Below are positions 44,367 to 53,641 of a stretch of 64,000 nt of DNA, piece after piece. This stretch comes from Psychrobacillus sp. FSL H8-0483. Lineage in GTDB: Bacteria; Bacillota; Bacilli; Bacillales_A; Planococcaceae. Location: positions 1,347,501-1,411,500 of the forward strand of contig NZ_CP152052.1 of assembly GCF_038637725.1 (NCBI RefSeq). The letters are read 5' to 3'. The position numbers and the translations under genes were made by a program. Under the pieces are notes generated by a model. The model was not told the DNA's origin. It saw only the letters and a program-made list of their open reading frames with translations, and made no database searches. The stretch's first letter is position 1. The number at the start of each line of letters is the position of its first letter.

Positions 44367-45380
44367 ATGAATAAGAAAGAAAAAGAACTAACTGGTAAAC
44401 AAAAAGCCGCGCTCTTATTGATTTCTCTCGGACCTGAAGTGTCAGCTTCCATTTATAAACATTTAAATGAAGAAGAAATCGAGCGTTTAACATTAGAAAT
44501 TTCTAGTGTGAAAAAAGTAGAGCCTGAAATAAAAGAGGATATTATCGAGGAGTTTCATAATATTGCACTAGCGCAGGATTATATTTCTCAAGGTGGAATA
44601 GGGTATGCGAGAACAGTCCTTGAAAAAGCATTAGGGACAGATCATGCGCAAGCCATTATTAATCGCTTAACATCTTCACTTCAGGTTAGACCTTTTGACT
44701 TTGCTAGACGGGCAGAGCCAACACAATTATTTAACTTTATTCAAAATGAGCATCCACAAACAATTGCACTTATATTATCTTACTTAGAAGCTCAACAGGC
44801 AGGGATTATTCTTTCCTCCTTGCCTCAAGAGGTACAAGCAGATATTGCAAAGCGTATTGCAACAATGGATTCTACATCACCAGAAGTAATTAGTGAAATC
44901 GAATCCGTATTAGAACGTAAGCTATCATCTACGGTTACCCAAGATTACACAGAAACGGGTGGAATCGATGCGGTAGTCGAAGTGTTAAATGGAGTAGACC
45001 GTACAACAGAGAAAACGATTTTGGATGCTTTAGAAATTCAAGATCCAGAACTGGCAGAAGAAATTAAGAAAAGAATGTTTGTATTTGAGGATATTGTTAC
45101 GCTTGATAATCGCTCCATTCAACGAGTTATACGTGACTGTGAAAATGAAGATTTAATTCTTTCCATGAAAGTATCTAGTGAAGAAGTGAAAGATATTATT
45201 TTCCGAAATATGTCCACACGTATGGCAGAAACATTTAAGGAAGAGATGGAAATCATGGGCCCTGTTCGTTTACGTGATGTAGAAGAGGCGCAAACTCGTA
45301 TCGTTTCCGTTATTAGAAGACTTGAAGATGCTGGTGAAATAATTATTGCCCGTGGTGGAGGAGATGACATTATTGTCTAG
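44367..45380 (+). CDS. fliG: Flagellar motor switch protein FliG
   Basis: This 337-residue C-ring protein begins MNKKEKELTGKQKAALLLISLG. It contains the EHPQTIALILSYL middle-domain motif. The torque helix region carries charged residues (IQRVIRDCENEDLILSMKVSSEE), and the end is EIIIARGGGDDIIV. ATG 44367 lies 10 bases after GGAGG; the upstream in-frame ATG at 44349 overlaps that site. It couples MotA to rotation. Confidence 0.96.
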   Translation: MNKKEKELTGKQKAALLLISLGPEVSASIYKHLNEEEIERLTLEISSVKKVEPEIKEDIIEEFHNIALAQDYISQGGIGYARTVLEKALGTDHAQAIINRLTSSLQVRPFDFARRAEPTQLFNFIQNEHPQTIALILSYLEAQQAGIILSSLPQEVQADIAKRIATMDSTSPEVISEIESVLERKLSSTVTQDYTETGGIDAVVEVLNGVDRTTEKTILDALEIQDPELAEEIKKRMFVFEDIVTLDNRSIQRVIRDCENEDLILSMKVSSEEVKDIIFRNMSTRMAETFKEEMEIMGPVRLRDVEEAQTRIVSVIRRLEDAGEIIIARGGGDDIIV

Positions 45381-46143
45381 AATTTTCCGAAACGTACAAA
45401 TGAATGAGGGGATTGAAAAAGCAAAACCTATTCAAATTATAAACCTTCATAAACAAGAAAATGTAGATGTAGATCAACCTCTTTCCCTGGAAATTATTTC
45501 TAAAGAAAGAGAAAAAATGGTTCAAGAAGTTAACCAGGACATATTAAACAAAAAACAAGCATTAGCAATTGAAATGGAAGAAACGAAGCAATTTATCGAA
45601 AGTGAAAGGATTGCATGGGATGAGCAAAAGTTAGCATTTCAGCAAGCGGCTTATGATGAAGGTTTCGTACAAGGGATAGAAGAAGGAAGAATGAAAGCAC
45701 TTGCTGACATGCAGCAATCTTTATTTACGGCAAATGAAACAATGACGGTAGCTCATGAAAATGCTGCTCAATATTTACAGCATCAAGAGCATGTCATATT
45801 GGAACTTGCCATTCGCAGTGCGGAGCGAATTTTAGGTGCAAAGCTAGAAGAAAACGATGAACTATTTCTATCTATTGTAAAAAGGGGACTTAAGGAAGCA
45901 AGAGAAATGAAAGAAATTAAACTCTATGTTTCTGCTACATACTTTACGCTTGTATCAAGTAATCGTGAAGAGCTTGCTTCCATCTTTCCGATAGATGTAC
46001 CATTTATGATTTTTGTTGATGAAGAAATGAAAGAAACAGATGGTTATATCGAAACAAATCACGGAAGAATTGTCGTGAGTATTGATGAACAACTACAAGA
46101 GTTACGACGAAAGCTAGTTGATATTCTAGACAGTATGGAGTGA
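45364..46143 (+). CDS. fliH: Flagellar assembly protein FliH
   Basis: This protein of about 259 residues is the regulatory partner of the FliI ATPase. It has a central coiled coil (about 40-120, with the GFVQGIEEGR segment typical of the family) and a C-terminal domain (ELAIRSAERILGAKLEEN...) like V-type ATPase stator E. The start is uncertain: ATG 45364 is given, but GGAG at 45360-45363 would fit a TTG start at 45373 better. The gene overlaps the end of fliG. Confidence 0.88.
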   Translation: MTLLSRIFRNVQMNEGIEKAKPIQIINLHKQENVDVDQPLSLEIISKEREKMVQEVNQDILNKKQALAIEMEETKQFIESERIAWDEQKLAFQQAAYDEGFVQGIEEGRMKALADMQQSLFTANETMTVAHENAAQYLQHQEHVILELAIRSAERILGAKLEENDELFLSIVKRGLKEAREMKEIKLYVSATYFTLVSSNREELASIFPIDVPFMIFVDEEMKETDGYIETNHGRIVVSIDEQLQELRRKLVDILDSME

Positions 46144-46148
46144 AAATG

Positions 46149-47471
46149 ATGAAAGCAAAAGATTTAATTCAACAAATCTCGAATGTGCCTACATTTAAAA
46201 AATATGGTCGTGTGAATCGCGTTGTTGGATTAATGATTGAATCTCAAGGACCTGAAAGTTCCATAGGAGATGTATGTAAAATACATATTAACTCTGCAAA
46301 AAATGGACATTCGGTCATTCTAGCTGAAGTAGTTGGTTTCAAAGAAGAAATAGTTGTTTTAATGCCCTACACAAATATCCGTGAAATTTCTACTGGTTGT
46401 TTAGTTGAAGGTACGAATAGTCCGCTGGAAGTAAAAGTAGGTCCTGAGTTAATAGGGAAAGTGCTCGATTCTATGGGGAATCCGATTGATGGAACCGTAT
46501 TATCAAAAGGATTAAAGACAGTAGGTACAGAACAAGATCCTCCCAATCCGCTTACAAGACCACCTATCCATGAACGGATAGAAGTTGGTGTAAAAGCTAT
46601 TGATGGCATGCTAACAGTTGGAAAAGGGCAGAGAGTTGGTATTTTTGCGGGGTCTGGGGTCGGCAAAAGTACATTGCTAGGCATGATTGCTAGAAATACG
46701 AATGCGGATTTAAATGTTATTGCCCTCATTGGAGAGCGAGGAAGAGAAGTACGTGAATTTATCGAGAGAGATTTAGGAAAAGAAGGTTTAGAGAAATCCA
46801 TTGTAATTGCAGCAACATCCGATCAGCCAGCATTAATGCGTATTAAAGGTGCATTTACTGCTACTGCAATTGCTGAATATTTTCGAGACAAAGGTCTTAA
46901 TGTCATGCTTATGATGGATTCTGTTACCCGTGTTGCAATGGCACAAAGAGAAATAGGTCTTGCGGTAGGTGAACCACCTGCTACAAGAGGATATACGCCT
47001 TCTGTATTCTCGATATTACCAAAATTACTCGAACGCACTGGTACGAACGAACAAGGTACCATTACTGCATTTTATACAGTATTAGTAGATGGGGACGATA
47101 TGAATGAACCAATTGCCGATACCGTTCGAGGTATCCTAGATGGGCATATCGTTTTAGATCGATCGTTAGCAAATAAAGGACAATACCCAGCCATTAACGT
47201 GCTTAAAAGCATTAGTCGTTTAATGAATCATATATCCGATGAAAATCATGTGAAAGCTGCAGAACGTTTACGTGAATTGTATTTTACTTACAATAAATCG
47301 GAGGATCTGATTAATATTGGAGCGTATAAACGTGGTACTTCAAGAGAAATTGATGAAGCGATACAATATGAGCCTTTAATTACCTCCTTTTTGAAACAAG
47401 GTTATTTGGACAAAGTATCGCTAGACTCAAGTGTGAGCGAATTAGTTGCTTTATCTAATGGTGGTGTCTAA
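46149..47471 (+). CDS. fliI: Flagellum-specific ATP synthase FliI
   Basis: This 440-residue export ATPase is related to F1-beta. It shows Walker A GIFAGSGVGKSTLLG (about 167-181), GERGREVREFIE, Walker B VMLMMDSVTRVAMAQRE and GYTPSVFS. It forms a hexamer under the export gate and helps unfold substrates. ATG 46149 is chosen for spacing to GGAG; ATG 46146 or GTG 46140 are alternatives. Confidence 0.96.
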   Translation: MKAKDLIQQISNVPTFKKYGRVNRVVGLMIESQGPESSIGDVCKIHINSAKNGHSVILAEVVGFKEEIVVLMPYTNIREISTGCLVEGTNSPLEVKVGPELIGKVLDSMGNPIDGTVLSKGLKTVGTEQDPPNPLTRPPIHERIEVGVKAIDGMLTVGKGQRVGIFAGSGVGKSTLLGMIARNTNADLNVIALIGERGREVREFIERDLGKEGLEKSIVIAATSDQPALMRIKGAFTATAIAEYFRDKGLNVMLMMDSVTRVAMAQREIGLAVGEPPATRGYTPSVFSILPKLLERTGTNEQGTITAFYTVLVDGDDMNEPIADTVRGILDGHIVLDRSLANKGQYPAINVLKSISRLMNHISDENHVKAAERLRELYFTYNKSEDLINIGAYKRGTSREIDEAIQYEPLITSFLKQGYLDKVSLDSSVSELVALSNGGV

Positions 47472-47473
47472 CT

Positions 47474-47923
47474 ATGGTGTCTTATCATTATAAATTTGAT
47501 AAAGTTTTGACAGTTCGAGAACAAGAAAAGTCAGAGACAGAGCTAGCCTACAAAGAAAGTGTTATGGTTTTTGAAAAAGTAGCTACTGAATTATATGATC
47601 TTCTTAAGAAGAAAGAAGAAACAATGGATGCACAAAATAACCAATTAACTAATGGTTTATCCATTAATCATATCCATCATTACTCCAACTATATAGTTGG
47701 GTTGCAAAAAAGAATTGATACGTTACAAAAAGAAGTAATGCAAGCTCGTTCTAAAATGAAATGGTTTGAAGAAAAACTGTTAGAAAGAACGCTAGAAGTT
47801 CGTAAGTTTGAAAAGATAAAAGAAAAAGACTATATACTTTTTCAGCAAGAACAACAAAGACTTGAAACAATACAACTAGATGAAATATCATCCTTAAAGT
47901 TTCAAAACAAAGAGATTAGGTGA
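47474..47923 (+). CDS. fliJ: Flagellar export chaperone FliJ
   Basis: This 149-residue, almost wholly coiled-coil protein starts MVSYHYKFDKVLTVREQEKSE. FliJ occupies the centre of the FliI ring, like the gamma subunit of F1, and links it to FlhA. Sequence conservation is weak; length, coiled coil and position after fliI support the call. Confidence 0.9.
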   Translation: MVSYHYKFDKVLTVREQEKSETELAYKESVMVFEKVATELYDLLKKKEETMDAQNNQLTNGLSINHIHHYSNYIVGLQKRIDTLQKEVMQARSKMKWFEEKLLERTLEVRKFEKIKEKDYILFQQEQQRLETIQLDEISSLKFQNKEIR

Positions 47924-47931
47924 GTAATAGC

Positions 47932-48531
47932 ATGGCTAAACGGAACAAATCAACTAAAAGCATGCAAGCAGTAAATAATGAGTCAAATAGTATTAGTAAA
48001 ATGAAAATGTTATTTTATTGGTTTATCATTCCTTTTTTATTTGCTTTAGCTCTCCTATTAATTTATGCATTAATAGCAAAGATAAATGTTTTTGAAAAAG
48101 CAAAAGAGCTTACAAATCAAGGACAGGAGCAAGTATTAACAGAAGAGGCGAAAACGAATCGTTTAGAAGAGAAAGTAGTATCACTGCAAGCTGATATTCA
48201 ACAAAAAGAGTCGCAAATAGACAAACTCCAAACAGAAATTGACAATTCTTCGCAATCTAATGAAGCACTTTTAGTGGAACAACAACGATTACTAGATGAA
48301 ATAGAAGCATTACAAAATCAACGAGAAAGTTCGAAAAGAGATTATGCAGAAATTGTTTCTACTTTTGAGAAAATGTCAGCAAAAACAGCAGCTCCCGTCA
48401 TTACAAATATGAGCGATGCAGAAGCACTACGTATATTGACAAGTTTGAAGCCAGATACAGTTGCTAAGATATATGAAAAAATGACTCCTGAAGATGCGGC
48501 TAAGTATACAGAATTAATGACTAACCAATAA
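47932..48531 (+). CDS. ylxF: MotE-like protein YlxF
   Basis: This 199-residue protein has one N-terminal membrane helix (about 24-47: FYWFIIPFLFALALLLIYAL), a long extracytoplasmic coiled coil (about 60-145), and a small C-terminal domain. That domain, NMSDAEALRILTSLKPDTVAKIYEKMTPEDAAKYTELM, resembles the MgtE N-terminal/MotE fold. Relatives named MotE act as chaperones for periplasmic MotB in Gram-negatives; the role in Bacillales is unclear. Start ATG 47932 or GTG 47920. Confidence 0.85.
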   Translation: MAKRNKSTKSMQAVNNESNSISKMKMLFYWFIIPFLFALALLLIYALIAKINVFEKAKELTNQGQEQVLTEEAKTNRLEEKVVSLQADIQQKESQIDKLQTEIDNSSQSNEALLVEQQRLLDEIEALQNQRESSKRDYAEIVSTFEKMSAKTAAPVITNMSDAEALRILTSLKPDTVAKIYEKMTPEDAAKYTELMTNQ

Positions 48532-48559
48532 TCCAAGGTATTTGAAAGGAGGTGAAATA

Positions 48560-49765
48560 GTGAATATCGCAGCAGTAGTTAATATGGGAAATAATATTGC
48601 AGTGCAGCCAAAAGCCCAGCAGGCATCGATTAGTGGAAACTCGCAAGCGTTTGGAAATGTATTTGGTCAAATATTATCAAATCAGCAAGTACAACAACCG
48701 GCTACCTCAGGTTTAGACGAATCACTACAGAATCTAGTGCAAGATTTATTATCTATTCTAGACGCTAATTCATTAGAAGAAGTAGAGAGTTTATTAGGCT
48801 CTAAAGAATTGACGGTTAATCCGAAAGAATTAAAAGAGCTACTTAGCAAACTTCTTGGAGAAGAAACAGATCCAACAGCTGAACTAATGGAATCGAATGT
48901 ATGGGACTTACTAGCAGGCATAAATGAACAAGCAAGTAAGCTTTCAGATGCAATCGTACTTTCCCTGAATGGCCAAGGAACAGCTACCCCAGTAGAAGCA
49001 AAACAAGCGGTTGAATTACTTAAAATTGCGCAACTTATTGGAAACAAATCGGATTTAACACTAAAGCAAGATTCTACATTATTTGATCTAAAACAATTAA
49101 TGGATAATTTAAAAGAGAATCTAGCAAAAGAAGGGCAAAGTCCTGTTGTAATGCAAACACTAAAGCCGATTACCCAGCAACTATCAGTTAAACATGTGAT
49201 AACTCAAGTTTCTAACCCAATTGCAAATAATACAGTAGTTGAAACGAAAGAATTAACCTCCAACATACAAGGACAAACAACAACACTTGTACAATCAAAA
49301 GTGGAAACTGTGTCTATTACGTTACCTGCTGAGAAACCTGCTCAATCTGAAGAATTCATGAAAGAATTACAAAAAGTCATGAATCGTGTTCAATTTGGAC
49401 AAGCAGGAGGAGCTAATAGACTAGTCATCAAGCTTTATCCTGAACAGCTAGGAACAATTCGAATTGAATTGATTCAAAAAGACGGTATGATTTCTACTAA
49501 AATGCTAGCGTCAACTGCTTTAGGAAAAGAATTACTAGATTCACACTCTAATCAGTTAAGACAAGGTTTGGCAAGTCAAAACATTCAAGTGGATAAGCTA
49601 GAAATTACACAAGCGTTACAAGATCCATCTAGACAAGATAGAAACCAGTCTTTCCAAGATTCTTTAAAGCAACAACAACAACAGCAGGAAAATCAACAAG
49701 AGAGTAATGACGAATCAGATGAACAGTCTACTTTCCAAGATTTTTTAAAGGAAATGGAGGTTTAA
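48560..49765 (+). CDS. fliK: Flagellar hook-length control protein FliK
   Basis: This 401-residue protein starts with GTG after AAAGGAGGTGA. A long Gln/Leu-rich ruler region (about 1-270) precedes the C-terminal switch domain (about 280-350: RLVIKLYPEQLGTIRIELIQ... LRQGLASQNIQV). The tail is very rich in Gln (KQQQQQQENQQES). FliK measures the hook and then switches FlhB to filament substrates. Confidence 0.92.
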   Translation: MNIAAVVNMGNNIAVQPKAQQASISGNSQAFGNVFGQILSNQQVQQPATSGLDESLQNLVQDLLSILDANSLEEVESLLGSKELTVNPKELKELLSKLLGEETDPTAELMESNVWDLLAGINEQASKLSDAIVLSLNGQGTATPVEAKQAVELLKIAQLIGNKSDLTLKQDSTLFDLKQLMDNLKENLAKEGQSPVVMQTLKPITQQLSVKHVITQVSNPIANNTVVETKELTSNIQGQTTTLVQSKVETVSITLPAEKPAQSEEFMKELQKVMNRVQFGQAGGANRLVIKLYPEQLGTIRIELIQKDGMISTKMLASTALGKELLDSHSNQLRQGLASQNIQVDKLEITQALQDPSRQDRNQSFQDSLKQQQQQQENQQESNDESDEQSTFQDFLKEMEV

Positions 49766-49768
49766 TGA

Positions 49769-50488
49769 ATGGCTGAAAAGACCGAAATGAAACCAATAAC
49801 ATCAGGTATGTACTTAAATAATAAAAAAACAGCTGAACGTAAAACAGGGAACAGTACGCTTGGTAAAGATGATTTTTTGAAAATATTAATGACTCAGCTT
49901 CAAAATCAAGACCCTACAAATCCAATGAAGGATAATGAGTTCATTGCTCAAATGGCACAGTTTTCATCATTAGAACAAATGACAAATATGACAAAAGCAT
50001 TTGAACAATTCGCTCTTGGTCAACAACAAACTCAGCTGATTCAGTACAATCAATTTGTTGGTAAGCAAGTGAAGTGGCATGAAGTAACAGGAGAATTAGA
50101 TGAAAACGAAAAACCTATCATTAATGAAGGTACAGGTACAATTGTTTCTGTAAAATTTATCGATGGTGGGGTGGAATTCACTTTAGCAGACGGCAAAAAA
50201 ATTACTCCTGGTAATATTTCAGAAGTAATCTCAGGAGATAGTACAGATTCAAATAGTCTAGTTGAAGCGAGCATGATGATTGGTAAAACAGTTACTTACA
50301 TTCCATCCAAACCAGTAACGGAACCTGATCCTGAAGAGGGGGATGGAAGTGATACAGGGACTGATACAGGAACTGATACAGCAGTAACTGCAAAAGTCGA
50401 GTCCGTCTCAAAGAAAGATGGAGTTATTGTGTTCAACTTGAGTGATGGCACATCTATAACAGCAGATCAAATGATATCAATTAGTTAA
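49769..50488 (+). CDS. flgD: Flagellar hook assembly scaffolding protein FlgD
   Basis: This 239-residue hook cap has the N-terminal export/assembly signature LGKDDFLKILMTQLQNQDPTNPMKDNEFIAQMAQFSSLEQM (about 30-70, read in segments). An Asp/Thr/Gly-rich linker (about 187-205, with DTGTDTGTD repeats) precedes the last 40 residues. The B. subtilis protein (YlxG) is shorter; the low-complexity insert is local. Confidence 0.92.
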   Translation: MAEKTEMKPITSGMYLNNKKTAERKTGNSTLGKDDFLKILMTQLQNQDPTNPMKDNEFIAQMAQFSSLEQMTNMTKAFEQFALGQQQTQLIQYNQFVGKQVKWHEVTGELDENEKPIINEGTGTIVSVKFIDGGVEFTLADGKKITPGNISEVISGDSTDSNSLVEASMMIGKTVTYIPSKPVTEPDPEEGDGSDTGTDTGTDTAVTAKVESVSKKDGVIVFNLSDGTSITADQMISIS

Positions 50489-50507
50489 TTTCGAACGGAG
50501 TGTGGCA

Positions 50508-50888
50508 ATGGACAAAATTCAACTAAATCGCGTCCCGCTGCAACCAACAATCCGTCAACCACTCACATCAAAACATGTTTCAACATCAAGACAATCATTT
50601 TTACAGCATTTGCAGGAAGCTACTGTAAAAACGGATTTGAAAGTAAGTAAGCATGCTAATCAACGTTTGATCGAAAGAGATATTCACATATCAGATGCAG
50701 AATGGCAGTTAGTGAGTGATAAAGTAATGGAAGCGCGCTCTAAAGGTGTGAATGACTCATTAGTATTGATGGATCAAGCAGCATTAATCGTTAGTGCAAA
50801 AAATGCAACAGTGATTACTGCAATGGATCGCAGGGAAGCAAAAAATCAATTATTCACTAATATTGACGGCACTATCGTGCTGAACTAA
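50508..50888 (+). CDS. Flagellar operon protein, TIGR02530 type
   Basis: This 126-residue soluble protein matches the small protein found between flgD and flgE in many Bacillales. The family core KVSKHANQRLIERDIHISD and LVSAKNATVITAMDRREAKNQLFTNIDGTIVLN (seen in parts) is recognised. ATG 50508 lies seven bases after GGAG; an in-frame GTG at 50502 is less likely. Its biochemical role is not established. Confidence 0.85.
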   Translation: MDKIQLNRVPLQPTIRQPLTSKHVSTSRQSFLQHLQEATVKTDLKVSKHANQRLIERDIHISDAEWQLVSDKVMEARSKGVNDSLVLMDQAALIVSAKNATVITAMDRREAKNQLFTNIDGTIVLN

Positions 50889-50972
50889 CTAATAAATAGC
50901 AGGACCTGAAAAGGATGCTATGTGCAGCTGACTGATAGACGCTTGCACGCAAATTGAAGGGAGAAAAAATAA

Positions 50973-51905
50973 ATGATTCGCTCAATGTACTCAGGTATTT
51001 CAGGCTTAAAAAACTTCCAAACAAAACTAGATGTTATTGGTAATAACATTGCAAACGTAAATACATATGGCTTTAAAAAAGGTCGTACCGTATTTAAAGA
51101 TTTGATTTCACAAACAACTGCGGGTGCATCTGCAGCTTCTCAAACACGAGGAGGAGTTAACGCAAAGCAAATTGGACTAGGTGCCCAATTATCTGCTATT
51201 GATACCATTCATTCAGGTGGATCTTTGCAAACAACAAATAATACATTAGATTTAGCGGTTTCTGGAGATGGGTTCTTTATAGTTGCGGACGGAGATGCAA
51301 ATCCACCAACTGCATTTTCTAATCCATCATATACTCGCGCAGGTAATTTTTATATGGATTCAAATGGTTATTTGGTGAATTCAGATGGTAAATATGTTTA
51401 TGGATTCTCGGATCCAGCTGCACAAGATTTAACAAGTGCTGATACGGATTATGAACTAGCGCAAGATGTTGTTTCATTAACGACGACACCTGATGGGGTT
51501 TTACCATCTGCATCTGGGTCTGAGATTGAATCTCCGATCAGAATACCAACTAATGCTCAAAGTATGTCTATATCTCAAAATGGTACAGTGACATTTGTTG
51601 ATTCAACTGGTGAGTTACGTTATGCAGGTCAGTTAGTAATGGCTAAGTTTGCGAATGCTGCGGGGCTTCAAAAAGCTGGTTCAAACTATTATCAAGAATC
51701 TCCTAACTCAGGTACGCCATTTTATTCGGTTGGTACTGAACAAGGTATGGGGTCAGTCAACTCTGGCTTCCTAGAAATGTCTAACGTCGATCTATCTGAA
51801 GAATTTACAGATATGATTGTAGCGCAACGTGGATTCCAGGCAAACACTCGTATTATTACAACATCTGACCAAATTTTAGAAGAGCTTGTAAATCTAAAAC
51901 GATAA
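50973..51905 (+). CDS. flgE: Flagellar hook protein FlgE (FlgG-like)
   Basis: This 310-residue axial protein begins MIRSMYSGISGLKNFQTKLDVIGNNIANVNTYGFKK and ends MIVAQRGFQANTRIITTSDQILEELVNLKR (read in parts), the coiled termini of the hook/rod family. The central domain is small (GDGFFIV...SGSEIESPIRIP), as in the short Bacillus hook protein, which older annotation calls FlgG. It polymerises into the hook under the FlgD cap. Confidence 0.92.
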   Translation: MIRSMYSGISGLKNFQTKLDVIGNNIANVNTYGFKKGRTVFKDLISQTTAGASAASQTRGGVNAKQIGLGAQLSAIDTIHSGGSLQTTNNTLDLAVSGDGFFIVADGDANPPTAFSNPSYTRAGNFYMDSNGYLVNSDGKYVYGFSDPAAQDLTSADTDYELAQDVVSLTTTPDGVLPSASGSEIESPIRIPTNAQSMSISQNGTVTFVDSTGELRYAGQLVMAKFANAAGLQKAGSNYYQESPNSGTPFYSVGTEQGMGSVNSGFLEMSNVDLSEEFTDMIVAQRGFQANTRIITTSDQILEELVNLKR

Positions 51906-51930
51906 TTTACTAATTTAAATATAATTGTAA

Positions 51931-51973
51931 GGGAGGGTTGGGCCGTTCCTATAGTGCCCGGCCCTTTAAAATG
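51931..51973 (+). promoter_or_regulatory. Structured ribosome-binding region of flbD/swrD
   Basis: The only Shine-Dalgarno match, GGGAGG (51931-51936), lies 34 bases before the conserved ATG (51971). Between them a stem GGGCCG (51940-51945) pairs with CGGCCC (51959-51964). Looping out this hairpin leaves nine bases between SD and ATG. Confidence 0.55.
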
Positions 51974-52192
51974 ATTAAATTAACACGATTAAATGGTAAA
52001 GAGTTTTTGTTAAATGCTCTATACATAGAGACGGTTGAATCTTTTCCAGATACAACGATAACACTCACAAACGGTCATAAATATGTTGCGTTGGAATCAA
52101 GAGAAGATGTGGCTTTAAAAATCTCTCAATTTTACAATGAAATACATATATTATCGAATCCCCATATAAGAGGTGATCAAGATGCAGAATAA
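51971..52192 (+). CDS. swrD: Flagellar protein FlbD / swarming protein SwrD
   Basis: This 73-residue protein starts MIKLTRLNGKEFLLNALYIETVESFPDTTITLTNGHKYV (read in parts), the FlbD family consensus. It is known in B. subtilis as YlzI/SwrD, needed for full motor torque and swarming. The upstream TTG at 51938 would add 11 atypical residues and sits on top of the ribosome site, so ATG 51971 is used. It overlaps fliL by 11 bases. Confidence 0.88.
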   Translation: MIKLTRLNGKEFLLNALYIETVESFPDTTITLTNGHKYVALESREDVALKISQFYNEIHILSNPHIRGDQDAE

Positions 52193-52613
52193 AAATAAAT
52201 TATTAACTATTATGCTAATTATTTTAGTTTCCATCACTTTAATAGGTGTTATCGCATTGCTCATTGTTTTTCAGTTAAATAAAGGGGAAGAGAGTACAGA
52301 ACCAACAATTGACGAAATTGTAGAATCTTCCATTGATATAGGAGAAATAACTACGAATCTTGCAGGGAATAAATTTATTCGCATTGCTATGAAAGTGCAA
52401 ACGGATAGCCCAGAAGCAGCAGAGGAACTAACGAAACGTGATTTTCAAGTGAAAAATATTATCATAACGGAGCTTTCTGAAATGACTCCTGAGGATTTAG
52501 AAGGAAAGCAAGGAAAAGTAATGTTTGAATCATCGTTAAAAACAAAAATCAATGAGTTAATGGACGATGGTGAAGTTCAACAAGTATATATAACTTCTTC
52601 GATTATTCAGTAA
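52182..52613 (+). CDS. fliL: Flagellar basal-body protein FliL
   Basis: This 143-residue membrane protein has a short cytoplasmic start, one membrane helix (about 8-29) and an extracytoplasmic FliL domain (GEITTNLAGNKFIRIAMKVQ...). It surrounds the stator units and supports torque. ATG 52182 is preceded by AGAGGTGA at good spacing; the GTG at 52173 lies within that site. Confidence 0.93.
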   Translation: MQNKNKLLTIMLIILVSITLIGVIALLIVFQLNKGEESTEPTIDEIVESSIDIGEITTNLAGNKFIRIAMKVQTDSPEAAEELTKRDFQVKNIIITELSEMTPEDLEGKQGKVMFESSLKTKINELMDDGEVQQVYITSSIIQ

Positions 52614-52642
52614 AGTAATTCTTTTGAATGGAGGTGGGCAGA

Positions 52643-53641
52643 TTGGCAGGAGATATTTTATCTCAATCAGAAATAGATGCGTTGTTAAGTGCGCTTTCCA
52701 CAGGTGAAATGACCGCAGATGAGATGAAAGGTGAACAGGAGTCCAGAAAAGTTAGAGTGTACGACTTTAAACGTGCTCTTCGGTTCTCGAAGGACCAAAT
52801 TCGTAGTCTAACGCGGATTCATGAAAACTTTGCTCGTTTATTAACAACATTTTTTTCTGCCCAATTAAGAACGTACGTACAAATTTCAGTAGTTTCAGTG
52901 GACCAAATACCTTTTGAAGAATTTATTCGTTCGGTACCACACATGACTCTTATCAATGTGTTTGAAGTTCCTCCATTAGAGGGGAATATTTTGATGGAAA
53001 TTAACCCAAACATTGCTTATTCTATGTTAGATTTATTAATGGGTGGTAAAGGACAACCCCCTGCAAAGGTAAGTAGTTTAACAGAAATAGAAACAAAGAT
53101 AATGATGAATTTATTTGAACGTTCGTTTGATAATCTTCGAGAAGCTTGGGTTAATATTGCGGATATTGATCCAATTTTAACGGAGCTGGAAGTGAATCCA
53201 CAATTTTTACAAATGATCTCTCCAAATGAAACGGTTGTTGTAATTTCATTTAATACAATTATTGGTGAAACGAGTGGAATGATTAATATTTGTATCCCTC
53301 ATGTTGTTTTGGAGCCAATTGTACCGAACTTATCGGTACGCTATTGGATGCAAACAAATAAAAAAGAAGTATCACCAGAACAACTACAAGTGTTGGAAAG
53401 ACGAGTAAAATCAGCGGAAATTCCAGTAGTAGCGGAACTCGGTTCAACCGATATTTCTATAGAAGATTTATTGTATTTACAATTAGGAGATGTTATTCAG
53501 TTGAATACGAAAATAGATGACTCGCTAACAATTAAAGTAGGAAGCATCCCTAAATTTAAAGCCCAACCAGGAAAACTAAAAAAACGAATGGCTGTTCAAG
53601 TCATGGAAACTTTGAAAGGAGGAGAGGATGATGATGAGTGA
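52643..53641 (+). CDS. fliM: Flagellar motor switch protein FliM
   Basis: This 332-residue C-ring protein uses TTG 52643, seven bases after GGAGGTGG; the ATG at 52628 precedes this ribosome site. The N-terminal LSQSEIDALLSAL helix binds CheY-P. The middle domain (about 40-230) is CheC-like and the C-terminus is a SpoA domain (about 255-325). Length equals that of B. subtilis FliM. It overlaps fliY by 14 bases. Confidence 0.95.
   Translation: MAGDILSQSEIDALLSALSTGEMTADEMKGEQESRKVRVYDFKRALRFSKDQIRSLTRIHENFARLLTTFFSAQLRTYVQISVVSVDQIPFEEFIRSVPHMTLINVFEVPPLEGNILMEINPNIAYSMLDLLMGGKGQPPAKVSSLTEIETKIMMNLFERSFDNLREAWVNIADIDPILTELEVNPQFLQMISPNETVVVISFNTIIGETSGMINICIPHVVLEPIVPNLSVRYWMQTNKKEVSPEQLQVLERRVKSAEIPVVAELGSTDISIEDLLYLQLGDVIQLNTKIDDSLTIKVGSIPKFKAQPGKLKKRMAVQVMETLKGGEDDDE

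Noticed and set aside
46367-46801. 144-codon minus-strand open frame opposite fliI
   Set aside because: Antisense to the FliI ATPase core, Ser/Pro-rich, no ribosome site; codon-structure artefact.
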